64,000 bases of DNA from Polytolypa hystricis UAMH7299 (GCA_002573605.1 PDNA01000067.1:1-64000); one strand, 5' to 3'; positions 33,921 to 47,098 are shown, numbered from the stretch's first letter. Numbers and translations: made by a program. The notes: generated by a model from the letters alone, not told the origin.

Positions 33921-36900
33921 ATGGTGAAGATCTTACATATTGACTTAGTAGGGTGGGATGGAATGAGATCGCATTGGTGGCAATGGGTATATATTCAACT
34001 TTTTCCCCCCTACTACATTCTACGCTGGTAGCCTGGCTAATTGGGTTTTAGATGCTCATAGGTTTGATTCTAGCTGCTGTTTGCGTAGGGTCGCTATACA
34101 TTCTTTACTCGATACTATGTGTATTCGTAAAGCATTTTAAAGTACGACTCCTAGAGCTATGTTGTCAGTTTTTAGGCTCTATCGCTAACATAGAACCGTT
34201 TCAGTCGAAACCGCGAGCGATTGCTGTTCCTCGTCAGACATCAGCGAAGATTGCGGCACTATCGAAATGCTGTTTGTCACTAAAGCTAACAAGGCTGGAA
34301 CTGAAGCGGCCCTCATCGTTCGGCGTCTACCTCGGGAGATTTGACGATCCACCCACGGAAAGCCAACGCCGCATACTATCGCAATGGGACCTGGTCATTA
34401 TTGATCCGCTACAACCAGGAACCGTGAGCGCAGTAAAGAGCGTTGATTCATGTCAAGCTCTTGGAAGAGTTGACCTCGGAACCCTGACCTCCAAAAACGA
34501 CTCTGCGGCACGAATCGTTGAAATAATCGAGGGGACTTTATTAGACGTTTTCCGCGAATCCTCGCTTGTTGGGATTTTGCTCGCGGGTTGGGATGATGTA
34601 TTTAGTGACGTTTTGCTGAGAGACATTCTCTCAGCAATTCATAAGCTTGGGCTTGCTATCTACCTGGAGACATCCCCCCCTGAGTTTATGACACAGACGA
34701 AGGCTCTTCGGACCAAGTGTGTCGCGGGCTTGGTGATTCGGAATGCATCGATATTACGAAACGGCGAAAAACGAGACTATTTCCAGATGACCAATCTCCA
34801 ATCGACTGTCAAAGCCTTCGTTTCAGAGTCTTGTTTCCGGGACTTCGTTGTCATGGCCTGGGAAACAGTGGATGACCCAAATTCAGTATCAAATGCTGTG
34901 ATTAAGAGAAGTATACAGTGGTGTAGCTTCTATAGCGCGATTACATGGATTGGATCGGAACTTGCCCTAACAAATGCGGACTTGAACCATCATACTCTCG
35001 AACCGCTAGCGGCCTTTGGGTGGCTAAAAGAAGCTGATGTGATGGAAGTTCATGATACTTGGAGAGAAAATTTCCAGTTTCTCTCAAATCAGCTAGACAT
35101 GGCAGCATGGAAATCTATGGAGCACCTTTTTCCATCTCTGCCGACGTTTTTGGGGTCGAAAGGCTCGAAGACTTCGGAAGAAAAACCGCGAGAAATTGAA
35201 CTGATCGACTCCTTGAGATGGGCATCTCAACTAAGGACAATGCACAATCCTCTATCGATTTCAGAAACTGGTGTGGATTATAACACCCTAGGATGTTTTC
35301 CTTTGGGTTCCGATGCGTCGCATGCAGCGTTCGCTGAGGTTCTTCAGTCACAAATTCGGTTTAAACGTCTAGGGCTTCTACATCCGGTAGCCTCACCTAA
35401 GCTACAATCTATCGGAACATTGGTCAAAAGTTTTCACGACGAGTATTTGCTTTCGCAGTGGTCTCATGCGCCTGAGGTTTGTTCCGCTATGCAGGAGCTT
35501 TTTATAGCTATATCAAACGAAAGTGTACGGGTCTATCTTGGTCTAGATTCCGGTTTTCGCAAGGATTCCCAAGCTCGGTTTTGGGCCGTCTATCAGAATG
35601 AGGCTGAAGGACTCGACATCTATGTCTCCAAGAAAGTTCAGGGATTAGCCGGTACGGTCGCCCACACGTTTTTGTCAAGCAAAGGGATTCCTCGTCATAT
35701 CTGCTTCGAAATGGAAACCGCCCTCGCCTGCTGGTGCGGCGACGCAGTCCAGCCAGCGGGCCTCTCACGGAGGGTTGTTCAGGACATAGACACCCTTACA
35801 CCAGAGGAGAATCTTCTTCTACTCCAAGAATTAGAGTTGACCGATGCAGAACAGGAAATTCTACGTACGCTTTGTACCTTTATCAAAAGTCGGCTCCTAG
35901 ATTTGCCAACGCGCGATCAACTGAGAGAGGCCTGCACTGTCAGCTACATTAACGGACAAGCTACCCCTGAAAGCCTGATCCGTTCTCGGATCTCATGGTA
36001 CGAGGATCAGGGTTGTCAGCATCCGGGACTTGACGAAGCACTCGCGCTCTTTTTGGAAGTTGACACTTCGATGACAAGGATGCTTAAATGTCGTGACGAG
36101 GACGGCATTCTTACCGTGTCTAGAACCCTGAAGGAAATTGTTACCGGCGGCAAAATTGATCCCTACGTTGATCTCTTTGCCTTGTCCGTCTTCTGTACCA
36201 TGCGAAAGGGTGCATTCGATGAGGTCTATACCGAAGTGACTGATAGGAACCCGCTTTTCAACAATCAATCTGACCAGGCAGCTGCTTTTGCCGAGTCTTT
36301 CGCAATTGGGTCACGTTGTGAATCTTACTTCGATGTGACGCCTAGTGTTCTAGGAAAGATGCTGTCGGAGAGGTTTCGCAACTACTACAATGAGCATCAG
36401 CCACCATCATGGATTAATGGAGCCCCTGCATTGGCTACGTCATATGGAGGAGCTCAAATAGATATCGATCCTGATGAGGTTCTTAAGCCAATGCCTCAGT
36501 ATCAGCGATTTACCTTCCTCAGCGTCTTCGCCATCCCTGCCTTGATTGATATCGTTTTACTGACAGCGACGGGGAGAGGTTTATACCTCAGCGCCTATAT
36601 GTCATTCGACGAAAAGGAAAGTGCAACGACCGCCTTAATGATATCCCTTATTCTCTCAGGCGCAATAGGAACCTGGATATCGGTTGGTGGATCGTATTAT
36701 CTCGTCTCCATGGCTTTTCCAGCAATGTATATGTTTGTGTTGTCGCGCCTAATCGCGGGCCTCGCCTTTACGGCCTTGGGTGGAATTGTTGGTTTAATTG
36801 GAATTTCTATCGCCAATGGCATAGTTCCAGGCTTAATCTTCTTTCTTTACCTTTTTGGACTCACCGCATATCTAACGATCTTTGCATCCATTGCCTGTTT

Positions 36901-39900
36901 CAGCTTTCCCGGATCATCCTTTCTTTCTGGCAGAAAGGTTATCATGGCATGCATTCCATTTTTATTTATTTCACCGATCGTTACATTATTTGCGGATCAC
37001 GATGTTATAGTGTATATTTCTGTTCTCTATGGCTTTATTATTCTGCTTGCATTGGGACTTCGGTCTGTGGGCTCGAAATGGATTACAACATTCCAAAATT
37101 TGCGAAAAACCAACGACACCGAGATCAAGAATTGGTACCTCTCGAAGTATGCAAACAACGACGAAAAGGTATTTGCAAACTTGAGTGATCCAGCGGTGAT
37201 GAAATTGTGCAGAGAAGCCCTGTACAAAGATGTCATCCAGGAAACGCAAAAGCTGCTGTTCAAACGAAGCACTACAGATGCCCTGGTCAAGGATCTAGCA
37301 AATGACTGGAAAGCGACAAACTTCATTATCAACTGGTACTGTCGTTATTCCGACGTCCAGCGTCCAATTGCGTTTACCTCCTCGTGGAACATCCAAACCA
37401 AAGTCGCATTGGACACGTTTCTCAATACCCAGAAGGGTATCCGGCTACACAATGCTTTCATTCACTGGAGACAGGCCAGTGACGAGGTTGGATGCGGAGT
37501 TTTATATTTCGTGATTGCCTTGCTTGACAAATGGATCGACATGTTATCAGGCGTTCGTTTGGTCGGTCTTGCTCCAGCCCTGTCTGATTCCCTGCGTATA
37601 TCTGTTGGGCTCGGACTTGCATATTATCTCATAGGTGCTGTTCTTGTCGACACAAAGGCCCAGCATTTACACTCACCTGCCGAAGCCACCCCAATCGCAA
37701 TCAAGTCAGTTCAAGATATTCGAGGTTCTCAAAAGTACGACGTTCGAATGAGGCGGTTTATGTACTGGAGGACATTGATGAAATTTCTCGCGTGGCATGT
37801 TTGGAGTCTTGCCATAACTGCAAGCATGATTTGGATGCTACAGGACTCCCTGGATGCTGTTGTCACATTCTGTGCGTACGTCTTCGCTTACACTGGCTTA
37901 TTGTGGTATCAGTACACGAAAATATTCTGCGGCTCGCGGACATTGAAACCACTTCTCATTGCAGTTGGAATTGGCCTGCCAATTGGAATTATCCTAAAGA
38001 AGCTTAAGCCAGATTTTCTATATTCTGGTGTTATTGCTCTAATGATTGCTACATGGACGGCGGCAATCCTTTCGCTACGAGCCGCAAAGATTTCTATGCC
38101 CAAAAAGGTCAAGTCACCTGTCGAACTTGGAGTGTCTTACCATGCACATACAGCACCTTGGTCCGACCCCGACTGGTCTCAACAAGAGCTTCAAGCTTTT
38201 CACGACAAGCTATCCTCCAGTCCATCGGAGGATCATTTAGTGATCGATCCGCAAAAGCACCCAAGCGCCGAGATTAAATCCATTATCCGGTCACACATCC
38301 CAAACCTAGAACACCAAGCTGCTTTCCCCAACGCTGAGAGTATTGTGGACTGGCTATTTGACGCGTGGGATAATGGGACTATCACTATTGAGTTGGTTCC
38401 AGCGGGAGCATTAGGTCCCCGTATTCGAGCCCTAAGCTGCTCGTCTGACGAATCTCTTAAAATCTGGATAGAGTGCCGCAGTCAAGTGAACGATGCCATT
38501 AATATCAAGAGCGACTGTCAGTTCATTGCTGAGACTATTCTCCACTCGGTTGCCGAAGCGATCTCGCAGATCCCCCATGAATACGCTCAACTCTGGGAAT
38601 CCTTCTTTACCACAGGGGTGTCCGAAACCATGTCAAGACACTTGGATCGTGAAGTCGACGCTTTGCTAGTATGGAGATGGGCAAAACGTGAGTTACTGAA
38701 GCAGCTTTGCTTTGGATTCCAGTGCGATATTCACTGGGATCGACTTCCTAGACATATAAGAGAAACTATTATCAATCGCTGCCTTGGAAACCCTTGCCAC
38801 ATCTCCGGGAAAGACTGGTCCTGGCTCCAGAAAAAACTCTGTCGCTTTGACACTAGAAATCTCGAAGTCCACCTTGCTAGATGTGATTTAGGTGCATCTG
38901 CTGCAATGCGCATTATCGACCGGGTTCAGTGGGGTATTGGAGATTCTGCTGAGGGCGAGGTGGACGAAACACCAAAGGTTATACCTCACGTCGCTACTCC
39001 ATTATCATTTGTGAGGAAACCGTTCAGCTTTATCTATCATGGCTTGGGCACTATCTCGAAATATTTCGTCATCGCCATGGTCGCAGACTCTGAGTTTCAA
39101 AGGGAGTTTAACTATGTTGTTTCTCGACATCCCAGATGGCTTCGCGCACCAGAGGTATTCCTAGCCAACCTTATCTGGATGTACGGAAAAGTGACACAAA
39201 ATTTCTTTCTCCGGATTTTCCTCTTCCACCGTCGTGATAACGTGAAACAACTATGGGACGAAGCGAAGGAACTGACCATTTCCTGGAACGGGGATATAGT
39301 CATAATTCGCAGTCTGGATGGTACATTCACTGGGTTCAAACGTGCAGAAAAGGATGGGGGATTTAAATTGTTCCAATATCAGGGACTGCACAAGGTTGAG
39401 CCTGAAGGGAGAGACAAGCTGGCCTATATCAGTACATACTCAAAGAAAATGGCTCTCACAGTCAAGGAAGAGCTGAAATCGGGAAATGTGACAAATGAGT
39501 ACCATTACGACTATGTCCCCTCCAAAACTGCAGGTAGATTGACCAAGCAGCAAAACCCAAGGTTACCCGTCTCCAGGCGATGTGTTCGAGGTGAAAACGC
39601 TCAACAAACCGTTTATTATAATCGGCGGGGCCTCATTGAATATGGGTCCTACGTAAGGGACAGCAACCTGACACGATTTAAATATCACTACCGAAAGAGC
39701 TCCCGCTTTGGAGATGAACTTCTTCGTGCCGAATTTGTGCTTCTGCATCTTACCTGCACAGTTGCATGGTGTGCACCCCCACGTCACCGCCCACAGAAAG
39801 CAGACCGATGGATCCCGCATAGTAAAGTCATGGAAGCTACATTTGTCCAAGGCGCGGATGTCTACGAAAACAGATGGCTCTACGATCATAAGTTCCACCC

Positions 39901-42724
39901 AACCATTTTCACTACTCTTAATGGCCAAAAGGTGCAAACGCCGCCGATGATCGAACACGATTATCTTACTGTATTGAAGAAACCGAAGCTCACCAGCTTT
40001 GTGCATGACGATCCCCTTTTTCACTCTAACACGGTCAAGTCTAGCGTCTTCTCAAAATGGCTGGGTTTAAACGTACAAAGATTCCCTGCCTCTACGTCAG
40101 CCGCGAGGTCTGCCTTGTGGAAGGCATGGAAGAGTAACCATAGCTTCGACGGTGTTATTTTGCAATGGATGGACGAAAAGCTCCTTCGACGAGATAAGGT
40201 ACTGCGTCCATACTGGCGAAGCAGGGACAGAGGGAACCTGGAATCTGCGCGGAAGTATCTTGATCGTCGCGCAGACGCAGTTATGGCAAGTGCTGATCTC
40301 GACGATGATATTTCAAGCTGGACCTCGTTGGCGATTAAGATGAGCGACCTCTTCAACTTTGGACCCGGTGGAGATGCTGTGTCGCATACGAAGTCTCGGG
40401 AAGCTGGGTTTGATACTTCTAAAACGATTCATATCCTTGCATCGGACAACGGAACCTGGCCTAATGAGGTAAGAATATTGTTACATGAATTTTAAGGCAC
40501 AAACGTACTGACCTTATGCTAGGGCGGAGGCGTCTCTGCTTGTCGTCGCGATATGGTAAATTCCCTGAGCTCTATCAAATGGCATATGATATGCGAATCT
40601 GCGCATGACTTCGGCATTCCGAAACACCAAACGGAACAGAATGTGCAGACTCTCAAAGTGGTTCCCCTCTGGGGCCTAGATTTCCTTACACCTACGCATG
40701 GGCTGTTCAAGAACCGCCTCGATTCGGAGGTTGATAATATAGCCACTGCAGCCACGGACCTCGACATACAGCGGAATTTTATTCCTATATTAACGGCCTT
40801 AGTTAAAGGGGCTAGGGCTGTGACACTTTCGAATGCCGATATCAAGCAAGCGACAAGAGCACTTATCAACCTGAACACGTACTTCCACGATTCCCGCCAC
40901 TGGGGCCAAGTATGGACCAGCGAGATTGTGAAGGAGGTTTGGCGAGAACTGTGGGTAACGCAAAAGATGGAGAATTCGATTCCGTCATCTGAGTGGTTTG
41001 ATACCGAGCTACCAACCCTTGGGCACTTAGACACTGCTCTTGATTTGTGGTTTCGGTATCTCTTCATATTCTCAATTCCACTTCCAGATAAGATCCCCAG
41101 TATTTTCCAAGCCTCGCACCATAGCGTGAGTGCTGCATATGGGATAGTTTGCAAAGTCAAGAGAAAATGTGTTCTTCAGATATGGGATCACGCGATCAGC
41201 TGGCGAGAAACTAACCTTGTCTTGTCGTCTGCTTTGTGCAAACTACCACCATTCGTCCGGAACTCTCTACTAGGCTTACTGCGCCTAACATCAGTCCTGG
41301 TCCTACATCACGCGGATATCATCCTCCCATGTGCTGACTTTTTCAATCCTGAATGGGAAGTTGAGATTGGCACATGTCAGGGTACACTTGAGCATCGCAA
41401 CCGCTTCAGACGAAAGGTCGACCCTGTCGTCAATGGCATCACAGATATGCAAAAGTTCGCGCCTGTCAAGGAAATAAAAGCCCTGCGTCCCACCGTCACG
41501 ATGCTGTCGCATGTCTGGTATGCCAAAGATATTAAAACTGCGCTCCTCGCTGCCGATATTATTGTTAACGAATGGGGTTTTGATGATTATCATCTTGATA
41601 TTTATGGAGCTATCGACAAAGCACCAACTTATTCAACGGAGTGCCAGGAGCTCATTGCATCAAAGGGCCTGCGAGGCAAAGCCACCCTTCGAGGCGCTGC
41701 TGACCCCATCAAAGTTTTGGAAAATACATGGCTCTTCCTGAATTCATCCTTGTCCGAGGGATTACCCCTGGCGCTCGGGGAAGCAGCTTTGACCGGAGCT
41801 CCCGTTGTTTGTACTGACGTCGGCGCATCTCTTCGGGTCCTGAGTGACCCTGATGATTTCTCCAGGTTCAGCGCTGTTGTTGCACCAAACGACGCTCGAG
41901 CACTTGCTAGGGCACAAATTAGTCTTTTGGCTCTCCTTGGAGAATGGAGTAAATATGCCGACGACACTGAACCTGCGCCAGTCCTTCCATCTTCGCCGAC
42001 ACGGGAGGACGTTGAAAAGATTACTCGTCGCATGTACGACAAGAGTGAACAGCGACGGAAACTTGGAATGATGACCAGAGCGATTGTTCAGAAATCTTTC
42101 AGTGGAGACCGTTATCTCAGGGAACATGAGCAGATGCTGTGGATTGGCAAAGCTCGCAAGATGATGGCTAGTCGTGAGGACAGGCTAGTCGAACCCACGA
42201 TTGTGCCTCCAGCTATTGAAGTTGTGCCACCCATGGTCGTCGATGAGGAAGTTATCACCGTGCCTAGGAGAGCTATTCATTCATGGCGCTCATCAGTCGC
42301 CACAAGCTTCTCTGGCTACGGCGAACTATCCAACTTGATGGACCTAGAGCTGCAGGAGAATGTGCGCGATTCCAGTGGTTCCTTCAACAGCGGGGCCTCA
42401 ACAGAGGCTGAATCCGTCATACAACTTCCTACCACTGGCCGCAACGCCCTTCCCGTATTTGCCCCTCGGGCATCTTACCGCAACTCCGCTCTCCTACCTA
42501 ATCCTGGACGCGTTTCATGGCCTTCCAAACGGCTCCAGGTCAAACTTTCACCGTCGCCGTCACCGTCACCATCACCATCACACAACAATGTTCTCCGCGG
42601 ATTATTCCGAGAAGACCTTCGCGCGTATCGGAACTCAGATGTTAGTTCCATCGCGCGAGACGATTTCTGGCAGTCACAGCTCAATAAAACCGACAATGGG
42701 AGTATTCCGCGCATTCTAAGCTAA
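33921..42724 (+). CDS. gtb3: Giant membrane glycosyltransferase of the galactosaminogalactan cluster
   Basis: This is the presumed galactosaminogalactan polymerase. The exons are 33921-33986, 34052-40468 and 40523-42724, about 2,894 residues. The tiny first exon (MVKILHIDLVGWDG...) is inferred from its Kozak-like ATG, a GTATAT donor, a CTAAT branch site, a TTTTAG acceptor and phase 0. Without it translation would start at 34052. Order of parts: an N-terminal membrane segment (about 24-48), a soluble alpha/beta region (60-820), about 12-14 membrane segments (843-1370), a long soluble part with Tyr-rich beta strands (about 1770-1960), and a C-terminal GT4-type transferase (from about 2150). The GT4 part has SDNGTWPNEGGGVS at its nucleotide-sugar end and the E-x7-E motif E2573/E2581 (SEGLPLALGEA). 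A Ser/Pro-rich tail closes the protein. Confidence 0.9.
42548..42581 (+). repeat. Hexanucleotide-like repeat coding for Ser-Pro units
   Basis: A short run of TCACCG/TCACCA-type units near the 3' end of gtb3 encodes alternating Ser and Pro in the C-terminal tail. It is a likely site of length change between strains. Confidence 0.6.
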
Positions 42725-43966
42725 GGAATGCAATAATTTCTAATGCAATAATGCCGCCCGTCTTTTTTTTTTGTTTATTATAGACTCCTACCTACCTATT
42801 TTATGTACCTGCTATCTTTTTTGACTTTGTTTATACGAGCGAATCTCCTTTCCTGCATTGATCTACCTTTATACATTTAGCATTTCTCACATCTGAAGTT
42901 TGGACAAAGGATTTTGTTTATTTACCTATGCAACTGTACTTCATGACCCTTCTTCATTAGACCAATTGGCATTGATACATCCTCTACCGCATGATGAACT
43001 TGTTCTTTTGAGTCGCTGGATACCACCGTGTTGAATTTCAGTTATCAGCCCATATTTATTAGTACACAAGATAATTGAATGAAAACCGAACTTAATACTA
43101 GTTGAAGTGGCAAGAAGAAGAAAAGAAAAGAGAAAATTATTTATTTTGCGTTTCATAAACTACACATACATCTTGCGTAACATCTTTCTACAAGAGTTCA
43201 CCATTTGTTGTCCCAACTCTAGGAATCGCATGCCTTCTGTTTACAAAGCCGTAGGGTTGAGGCATGCTAAAAATAGAGCCTAGATAGAGGTGAAAATAGC
43301 CTTCAACTTTGTTGGAACTCTAGTTCATGATACGAATAGATCTATCATAATTACATTGTAGTAAACATAAGTATATCCAGTATCTATATTTCCCACTCTT
43401 TCTCTTTATATTTCTTTATCTCCTCTCTCTTTCTTCGAACAATTTATATTTTTTTTTAACATATTAGAACGCCACAGCTGAAACCAGCCAAGCATCCCTC
43501 CCCACTTGCGCGCTGTTATCACTGTGACAAAAATGAGCTAGCTACCCCGCCATTTCTTGACCACAAACACGTAAATACAAACAAAAGAGAGAGAAAATAA
43601 AAGCTTCCAACTTGCGCAGATACCCGGGGTTTTTGAGACAAAAAGAAGGATCGGAAAGAAATAATCCGTTTTCCTATCATTCATTGCTTAAAGGTAGACC
43701 CTTCACAAGGCAATTGGGCGTGGACAAGCGGAGGGCAAAGCCGCTAGCTTGTGCAAATACCTTCCATATTTAACAAAAAGCCGAACTTGAAGCGCGCCAT
43801 TCGAATACTGAGTGATTGAATTTCGTTTAATGTAAAGCGGAATTCTATTTTGAATTAAAATTTTGGCAACCTCATCAACACCGACACAACCATTACCCCA
43901 CCACCAGCGAAGGGCTTTTAATTGATCCAGCGAGACATCATTATTAACAACCACGACGGCGCAAAC
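42725..43966. other. Intergenic region, gtb3 3' end and phospholipase C promoter
   Basis: The first few hundred bases are T-rich 3' UTR-like sequence. Pyrimidine-rich tracts near 43395-43460 and AT-rich sequence toward 43860 lie upstream of the phospholipase C start. No gene is seen. Confidence 0.6.
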
Positions 43967-46900
43967 ATGGCCTCCCCAACTCCATCAGCACCACCACCAG
44001 TGACGATCAAGGAGACAGCCTCCTTCGGCTCTATCGCCGCAGCTGGGAGAAAAATCGAAACATTTTCCCCTCATATGCTCGTGTATCTAAAGCGGCTATA
44101 CGAGTCGATCAAGCCCGCTTCAGCAACGATAAACACGGATAAAGAAGCCACCGCTCATTTCCTAGACGTTGTCCAGCAAGAGCATCAAGTCAGAGAGAAC
44201 ATTACTAGCAGCGAGAAAGATGGCGGTGATGACGTTGCGCAGGCAGTGGCCGTTGCCGCCGCCCCGCCCCCACCCCCAGCGCTGGCGAGTTTAGCGGATT
44301 TCTTGAGCTACATGGCTACGGCGTATGCAACGAAGCCAGCGGCGCCGCAAGATCTGTCGCTGCCTATGACGAATTATTTTATCAGCTCCAGTCATAACAC
44401 GTATCTTACCGGCAATCAGCTGTATAGCAGCTCGAGTACGCAGGTTTATAAAGATGTAAGTGTTTTATTCTCGCTTTTTTCTTTTTCTGGATTTTTTCTT
44501 GCTTGGTGTTTGCTCGACTGCGCTGTTTTGCCGTAGATTGATTCGATTGATTTGATATAATGTTGTTTAAACTTTGCTGCCGTACTCAATTACCATGGAA
44601 ACGAGCCGGGACTGTACCAGGATATCAACAACCGTACCGTTCCCTATTCTATGCCGGTCTCCATATTTTGGATCAGATCAGGACGAATGGGCATTCGTCA
44701 CGTTGCTCATGTGTCTATTTCCTGCATCAATTTGTTTTGCTTTTGAAGTTCCTTCTCTTTTCTTTCCGCCGCGCTCTAGCTCTGTTGTCAGCTGCTCAAA
44801 CTATTGGTGAAAAATCTTGGAGGCGGGTTTTTTTCCCTCAAATTACGGCGGCAACCGTGAAGAGGTGGATATCAAAATCAATGTGGAGCGAGTCTAACGA
44901 AGACATGCGAAATTCACTAGGTCCTTCTGCACGGATGCAGATGTCTCGAGATCGACGTGTGGGACGGTGGGTCTGACTCTGATAGTAGCTCATCCGAGTC
45001 TGAGGACAACGAGGATGAGGGGTCAAAGCAAAGATCACCAAAGAAAAACAGTGGCAGCAAAGATGAGAATGGTGGTAGCAAGAGTCGTTTCAATCTCTCC
45101 TCGATATCAAACCGCCTAGATAAGATTAAAAGAAGTAGTAGCACCGCTCAACGTACCAAGCCCAACACAGCTGCTGCGGGTGATACGACGTCGACAGATC
45201 TAGCGGTGGCAGCTACCACCACTGTTACTACCGCGGCTGCCGCCGTTACCACCCGTCCGGAACCCCGCGTGCTACACGGGTATACGCTTACCAAAGAAAT
45301 AACGTTCCGAGACGTCTGTTACGCGATTCGCGATACCGCCTTCGTAACAAGCGATTTACCTGTAATCGTCAGCCTCGAGGTTCATGCAAGCCTAGATCAG
45401 CAGGAAACGATGGTCGACATTATGACCAAGGCATGGGAAGGAATGCTGCTGGACATCACTCCCGAAATGGAAGAAAAACTAGCAAACGGGGAAATCGGCG
45501 CTCTACCAAGTCCAGGTGAAATGCGCAGCAAAATTTTGATAAAAGTAAAATGGGCGCCACCGCAGAAGGGATCAGACGAACCAGCAAAGAGCAGTGCAAC
45601 CGATGGTGTGGAGATTGTAGGTACGATGGCTGAAGATGAAAATGGCGCTTCCTCGCCGAAAAAGAAGCCTAAAATCCTCCATTCCCTGAGCAGGATGGGG
45701 ATTTATACGCGTGGCTACAAATTTAGCCATTTTGAGCAACCAGGTAAGCCCAACTATCCTCCATTCACATACACTGAGAGCAAAACCTTGGGAGTATAAG
45801 CAACCAGAGGGAATAGCAAACATTTCGATATGCATGGGAAAAGTGGGAAAAGTGGGAAAAGTAGCATACTTATCGTCATGTGTAGAAGCACGCGTACCGA
45901 CACATATCTTCTCCCTCTCCGAACAGGCGGTCAAGGGCGCCCATGAGAACGAGCGGAAAGCTCTATTCGACCACAACCGTGATTACATGATGCGGACCTA
46001 TCCTTCAGGCATCCGTGTTAATTCCTCAAATCTGGATCCCTCGTTTTTCTGGCGCCAGGGCATCCAAGTGGTTGCCTTGAATTGGCAGAATTGTGACAAG
46101 GGTATGATGTTGAATGAGGGCATGTTTGCGGGGCACAGAGGTTGGGTATTGAAGCCCACCGAGTACCGTGGAAAAGCATGGGCAGCAGACCATCCTGCAA
46201 AAAAGGACGCAGTTACGCACCGCCGTACATTGCATCTATCTATTGAAATATATGCAGGGCAAAGCATCCCGCTTCCGAAAGGTGATGAACATGATAGGAG
46301 CTTCCGCCCCTATGTCACTGCCAAAATCCATGTTGAGCGTCCCAAAGATAGCATCCATACCACGGAAAAGGATAAAGACAGCAACGATGGCGGAAGTTCA
46401 AAGTATAAACGACGCACAAAATCAAGCAGCGGGTCCGACCCAGATTTTGGGGGCCAGACCCTGCAGTTCCCTAGCGCACCCGGTGTCCTGGAAGAATTAA
46501 GTTTCCTTAGGTCAGTACCAAGACTTTATTATCAAGTTTTGTTTTTTCCCGTTCCCATGCCTTCTTGGATTTCACCCCATTCCCCCCCTTTCCACCTCCA
46601 TATCGCCGCCCCTCTTTACCGCTGTAGCTGCACGCAACGACGCTCCGATAATCCCATGTTGGGTAAGTTGTGCCACGTCACTGATACAGTATTCCCCCAA
46701 CAAAGTATAAGTTTCATTTCTTTTTTTAATTTCATTCTTTTGTCGGGGACTCGGGGAAGCAGAGAGGCGCTATACCAAGTGATCCCATTGTGAAAGAACG
46801 TGCCCCCTGTGTCACCCCGCACTTGGCAATTTAGGGTTGTTGCTGTTGTCTGCCTTGTGACAGCATCCCTGTTCCTTTCTGCGTGCCATCCTTTTTGCCC

Positions 46901-47098
46901 GAGATTGAACCGCTGCTGAACAACATATGCAGGATCAAAGTCAAAGACGATGAGTTTGGAAGAGACGATTTAGCTGGATGGGCGTGCATCCGAATTGATC
47001 GTCTCTGTCAAGGATTCCGGTACATCCGACTTTTCGACACAAAGGGAAAGGAAACGTCCGGCGTTTTATTGGTCAAAATATCTAAACAGGTTCTGTAG
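43967..47098 (+). CDS. Phosphoinositide-specific phospholipase C (delta-like)
   Basis: The enzyme cleaves PtdIns(4,5)P2 to IP3 and diacylglycerol in a calcium-dependent way. The exons are 43967-44455, 44921-45743, 45886-46510 and 46933-47098, giving 700 residues. There is no PH domain; the N-terminus (1-125) may hold a reduced EF-hand region. The X domain has catalytic H143 (SSHNTYL), calcium-site residues E173 and D175 (CLEID) and the second histidine H282 (VLHGYT). The Y domain begins near LSRMGIYTRGYKF and contains VALNWQNCDKGMMLN. A C2 domain starting near LHLSIEIYAGQ ends the protein. About 94 extra residues, first acidic and then Ser/Thr/Ala-rich, lie between the two catalytic histidines compared with mammalian PLC-delta. 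Two introns are long (465 and 422 nt). Junction phases all agree. The symbol (plcA or plc1) is uncertain. Confidence 0.9.
45836..45863 (+). repeat. 9-bp tandem repeat in a phospholipase C intron
   Basis: Three copies of GGGAAAAGT lie inside the second intron (45744-45885). They have no coding effect if the intron is spliced as proposed. Confidence 0.6.

Noticed and set aside
44560..44976. Independent 138-codon gene inside the first phospholipase C intron
   Set aside because: It overlaps the intron and the start of the next exon in another phase and has no family signature. Joining 44455 to 44921 restores the conserved X-domain sequence exactly.
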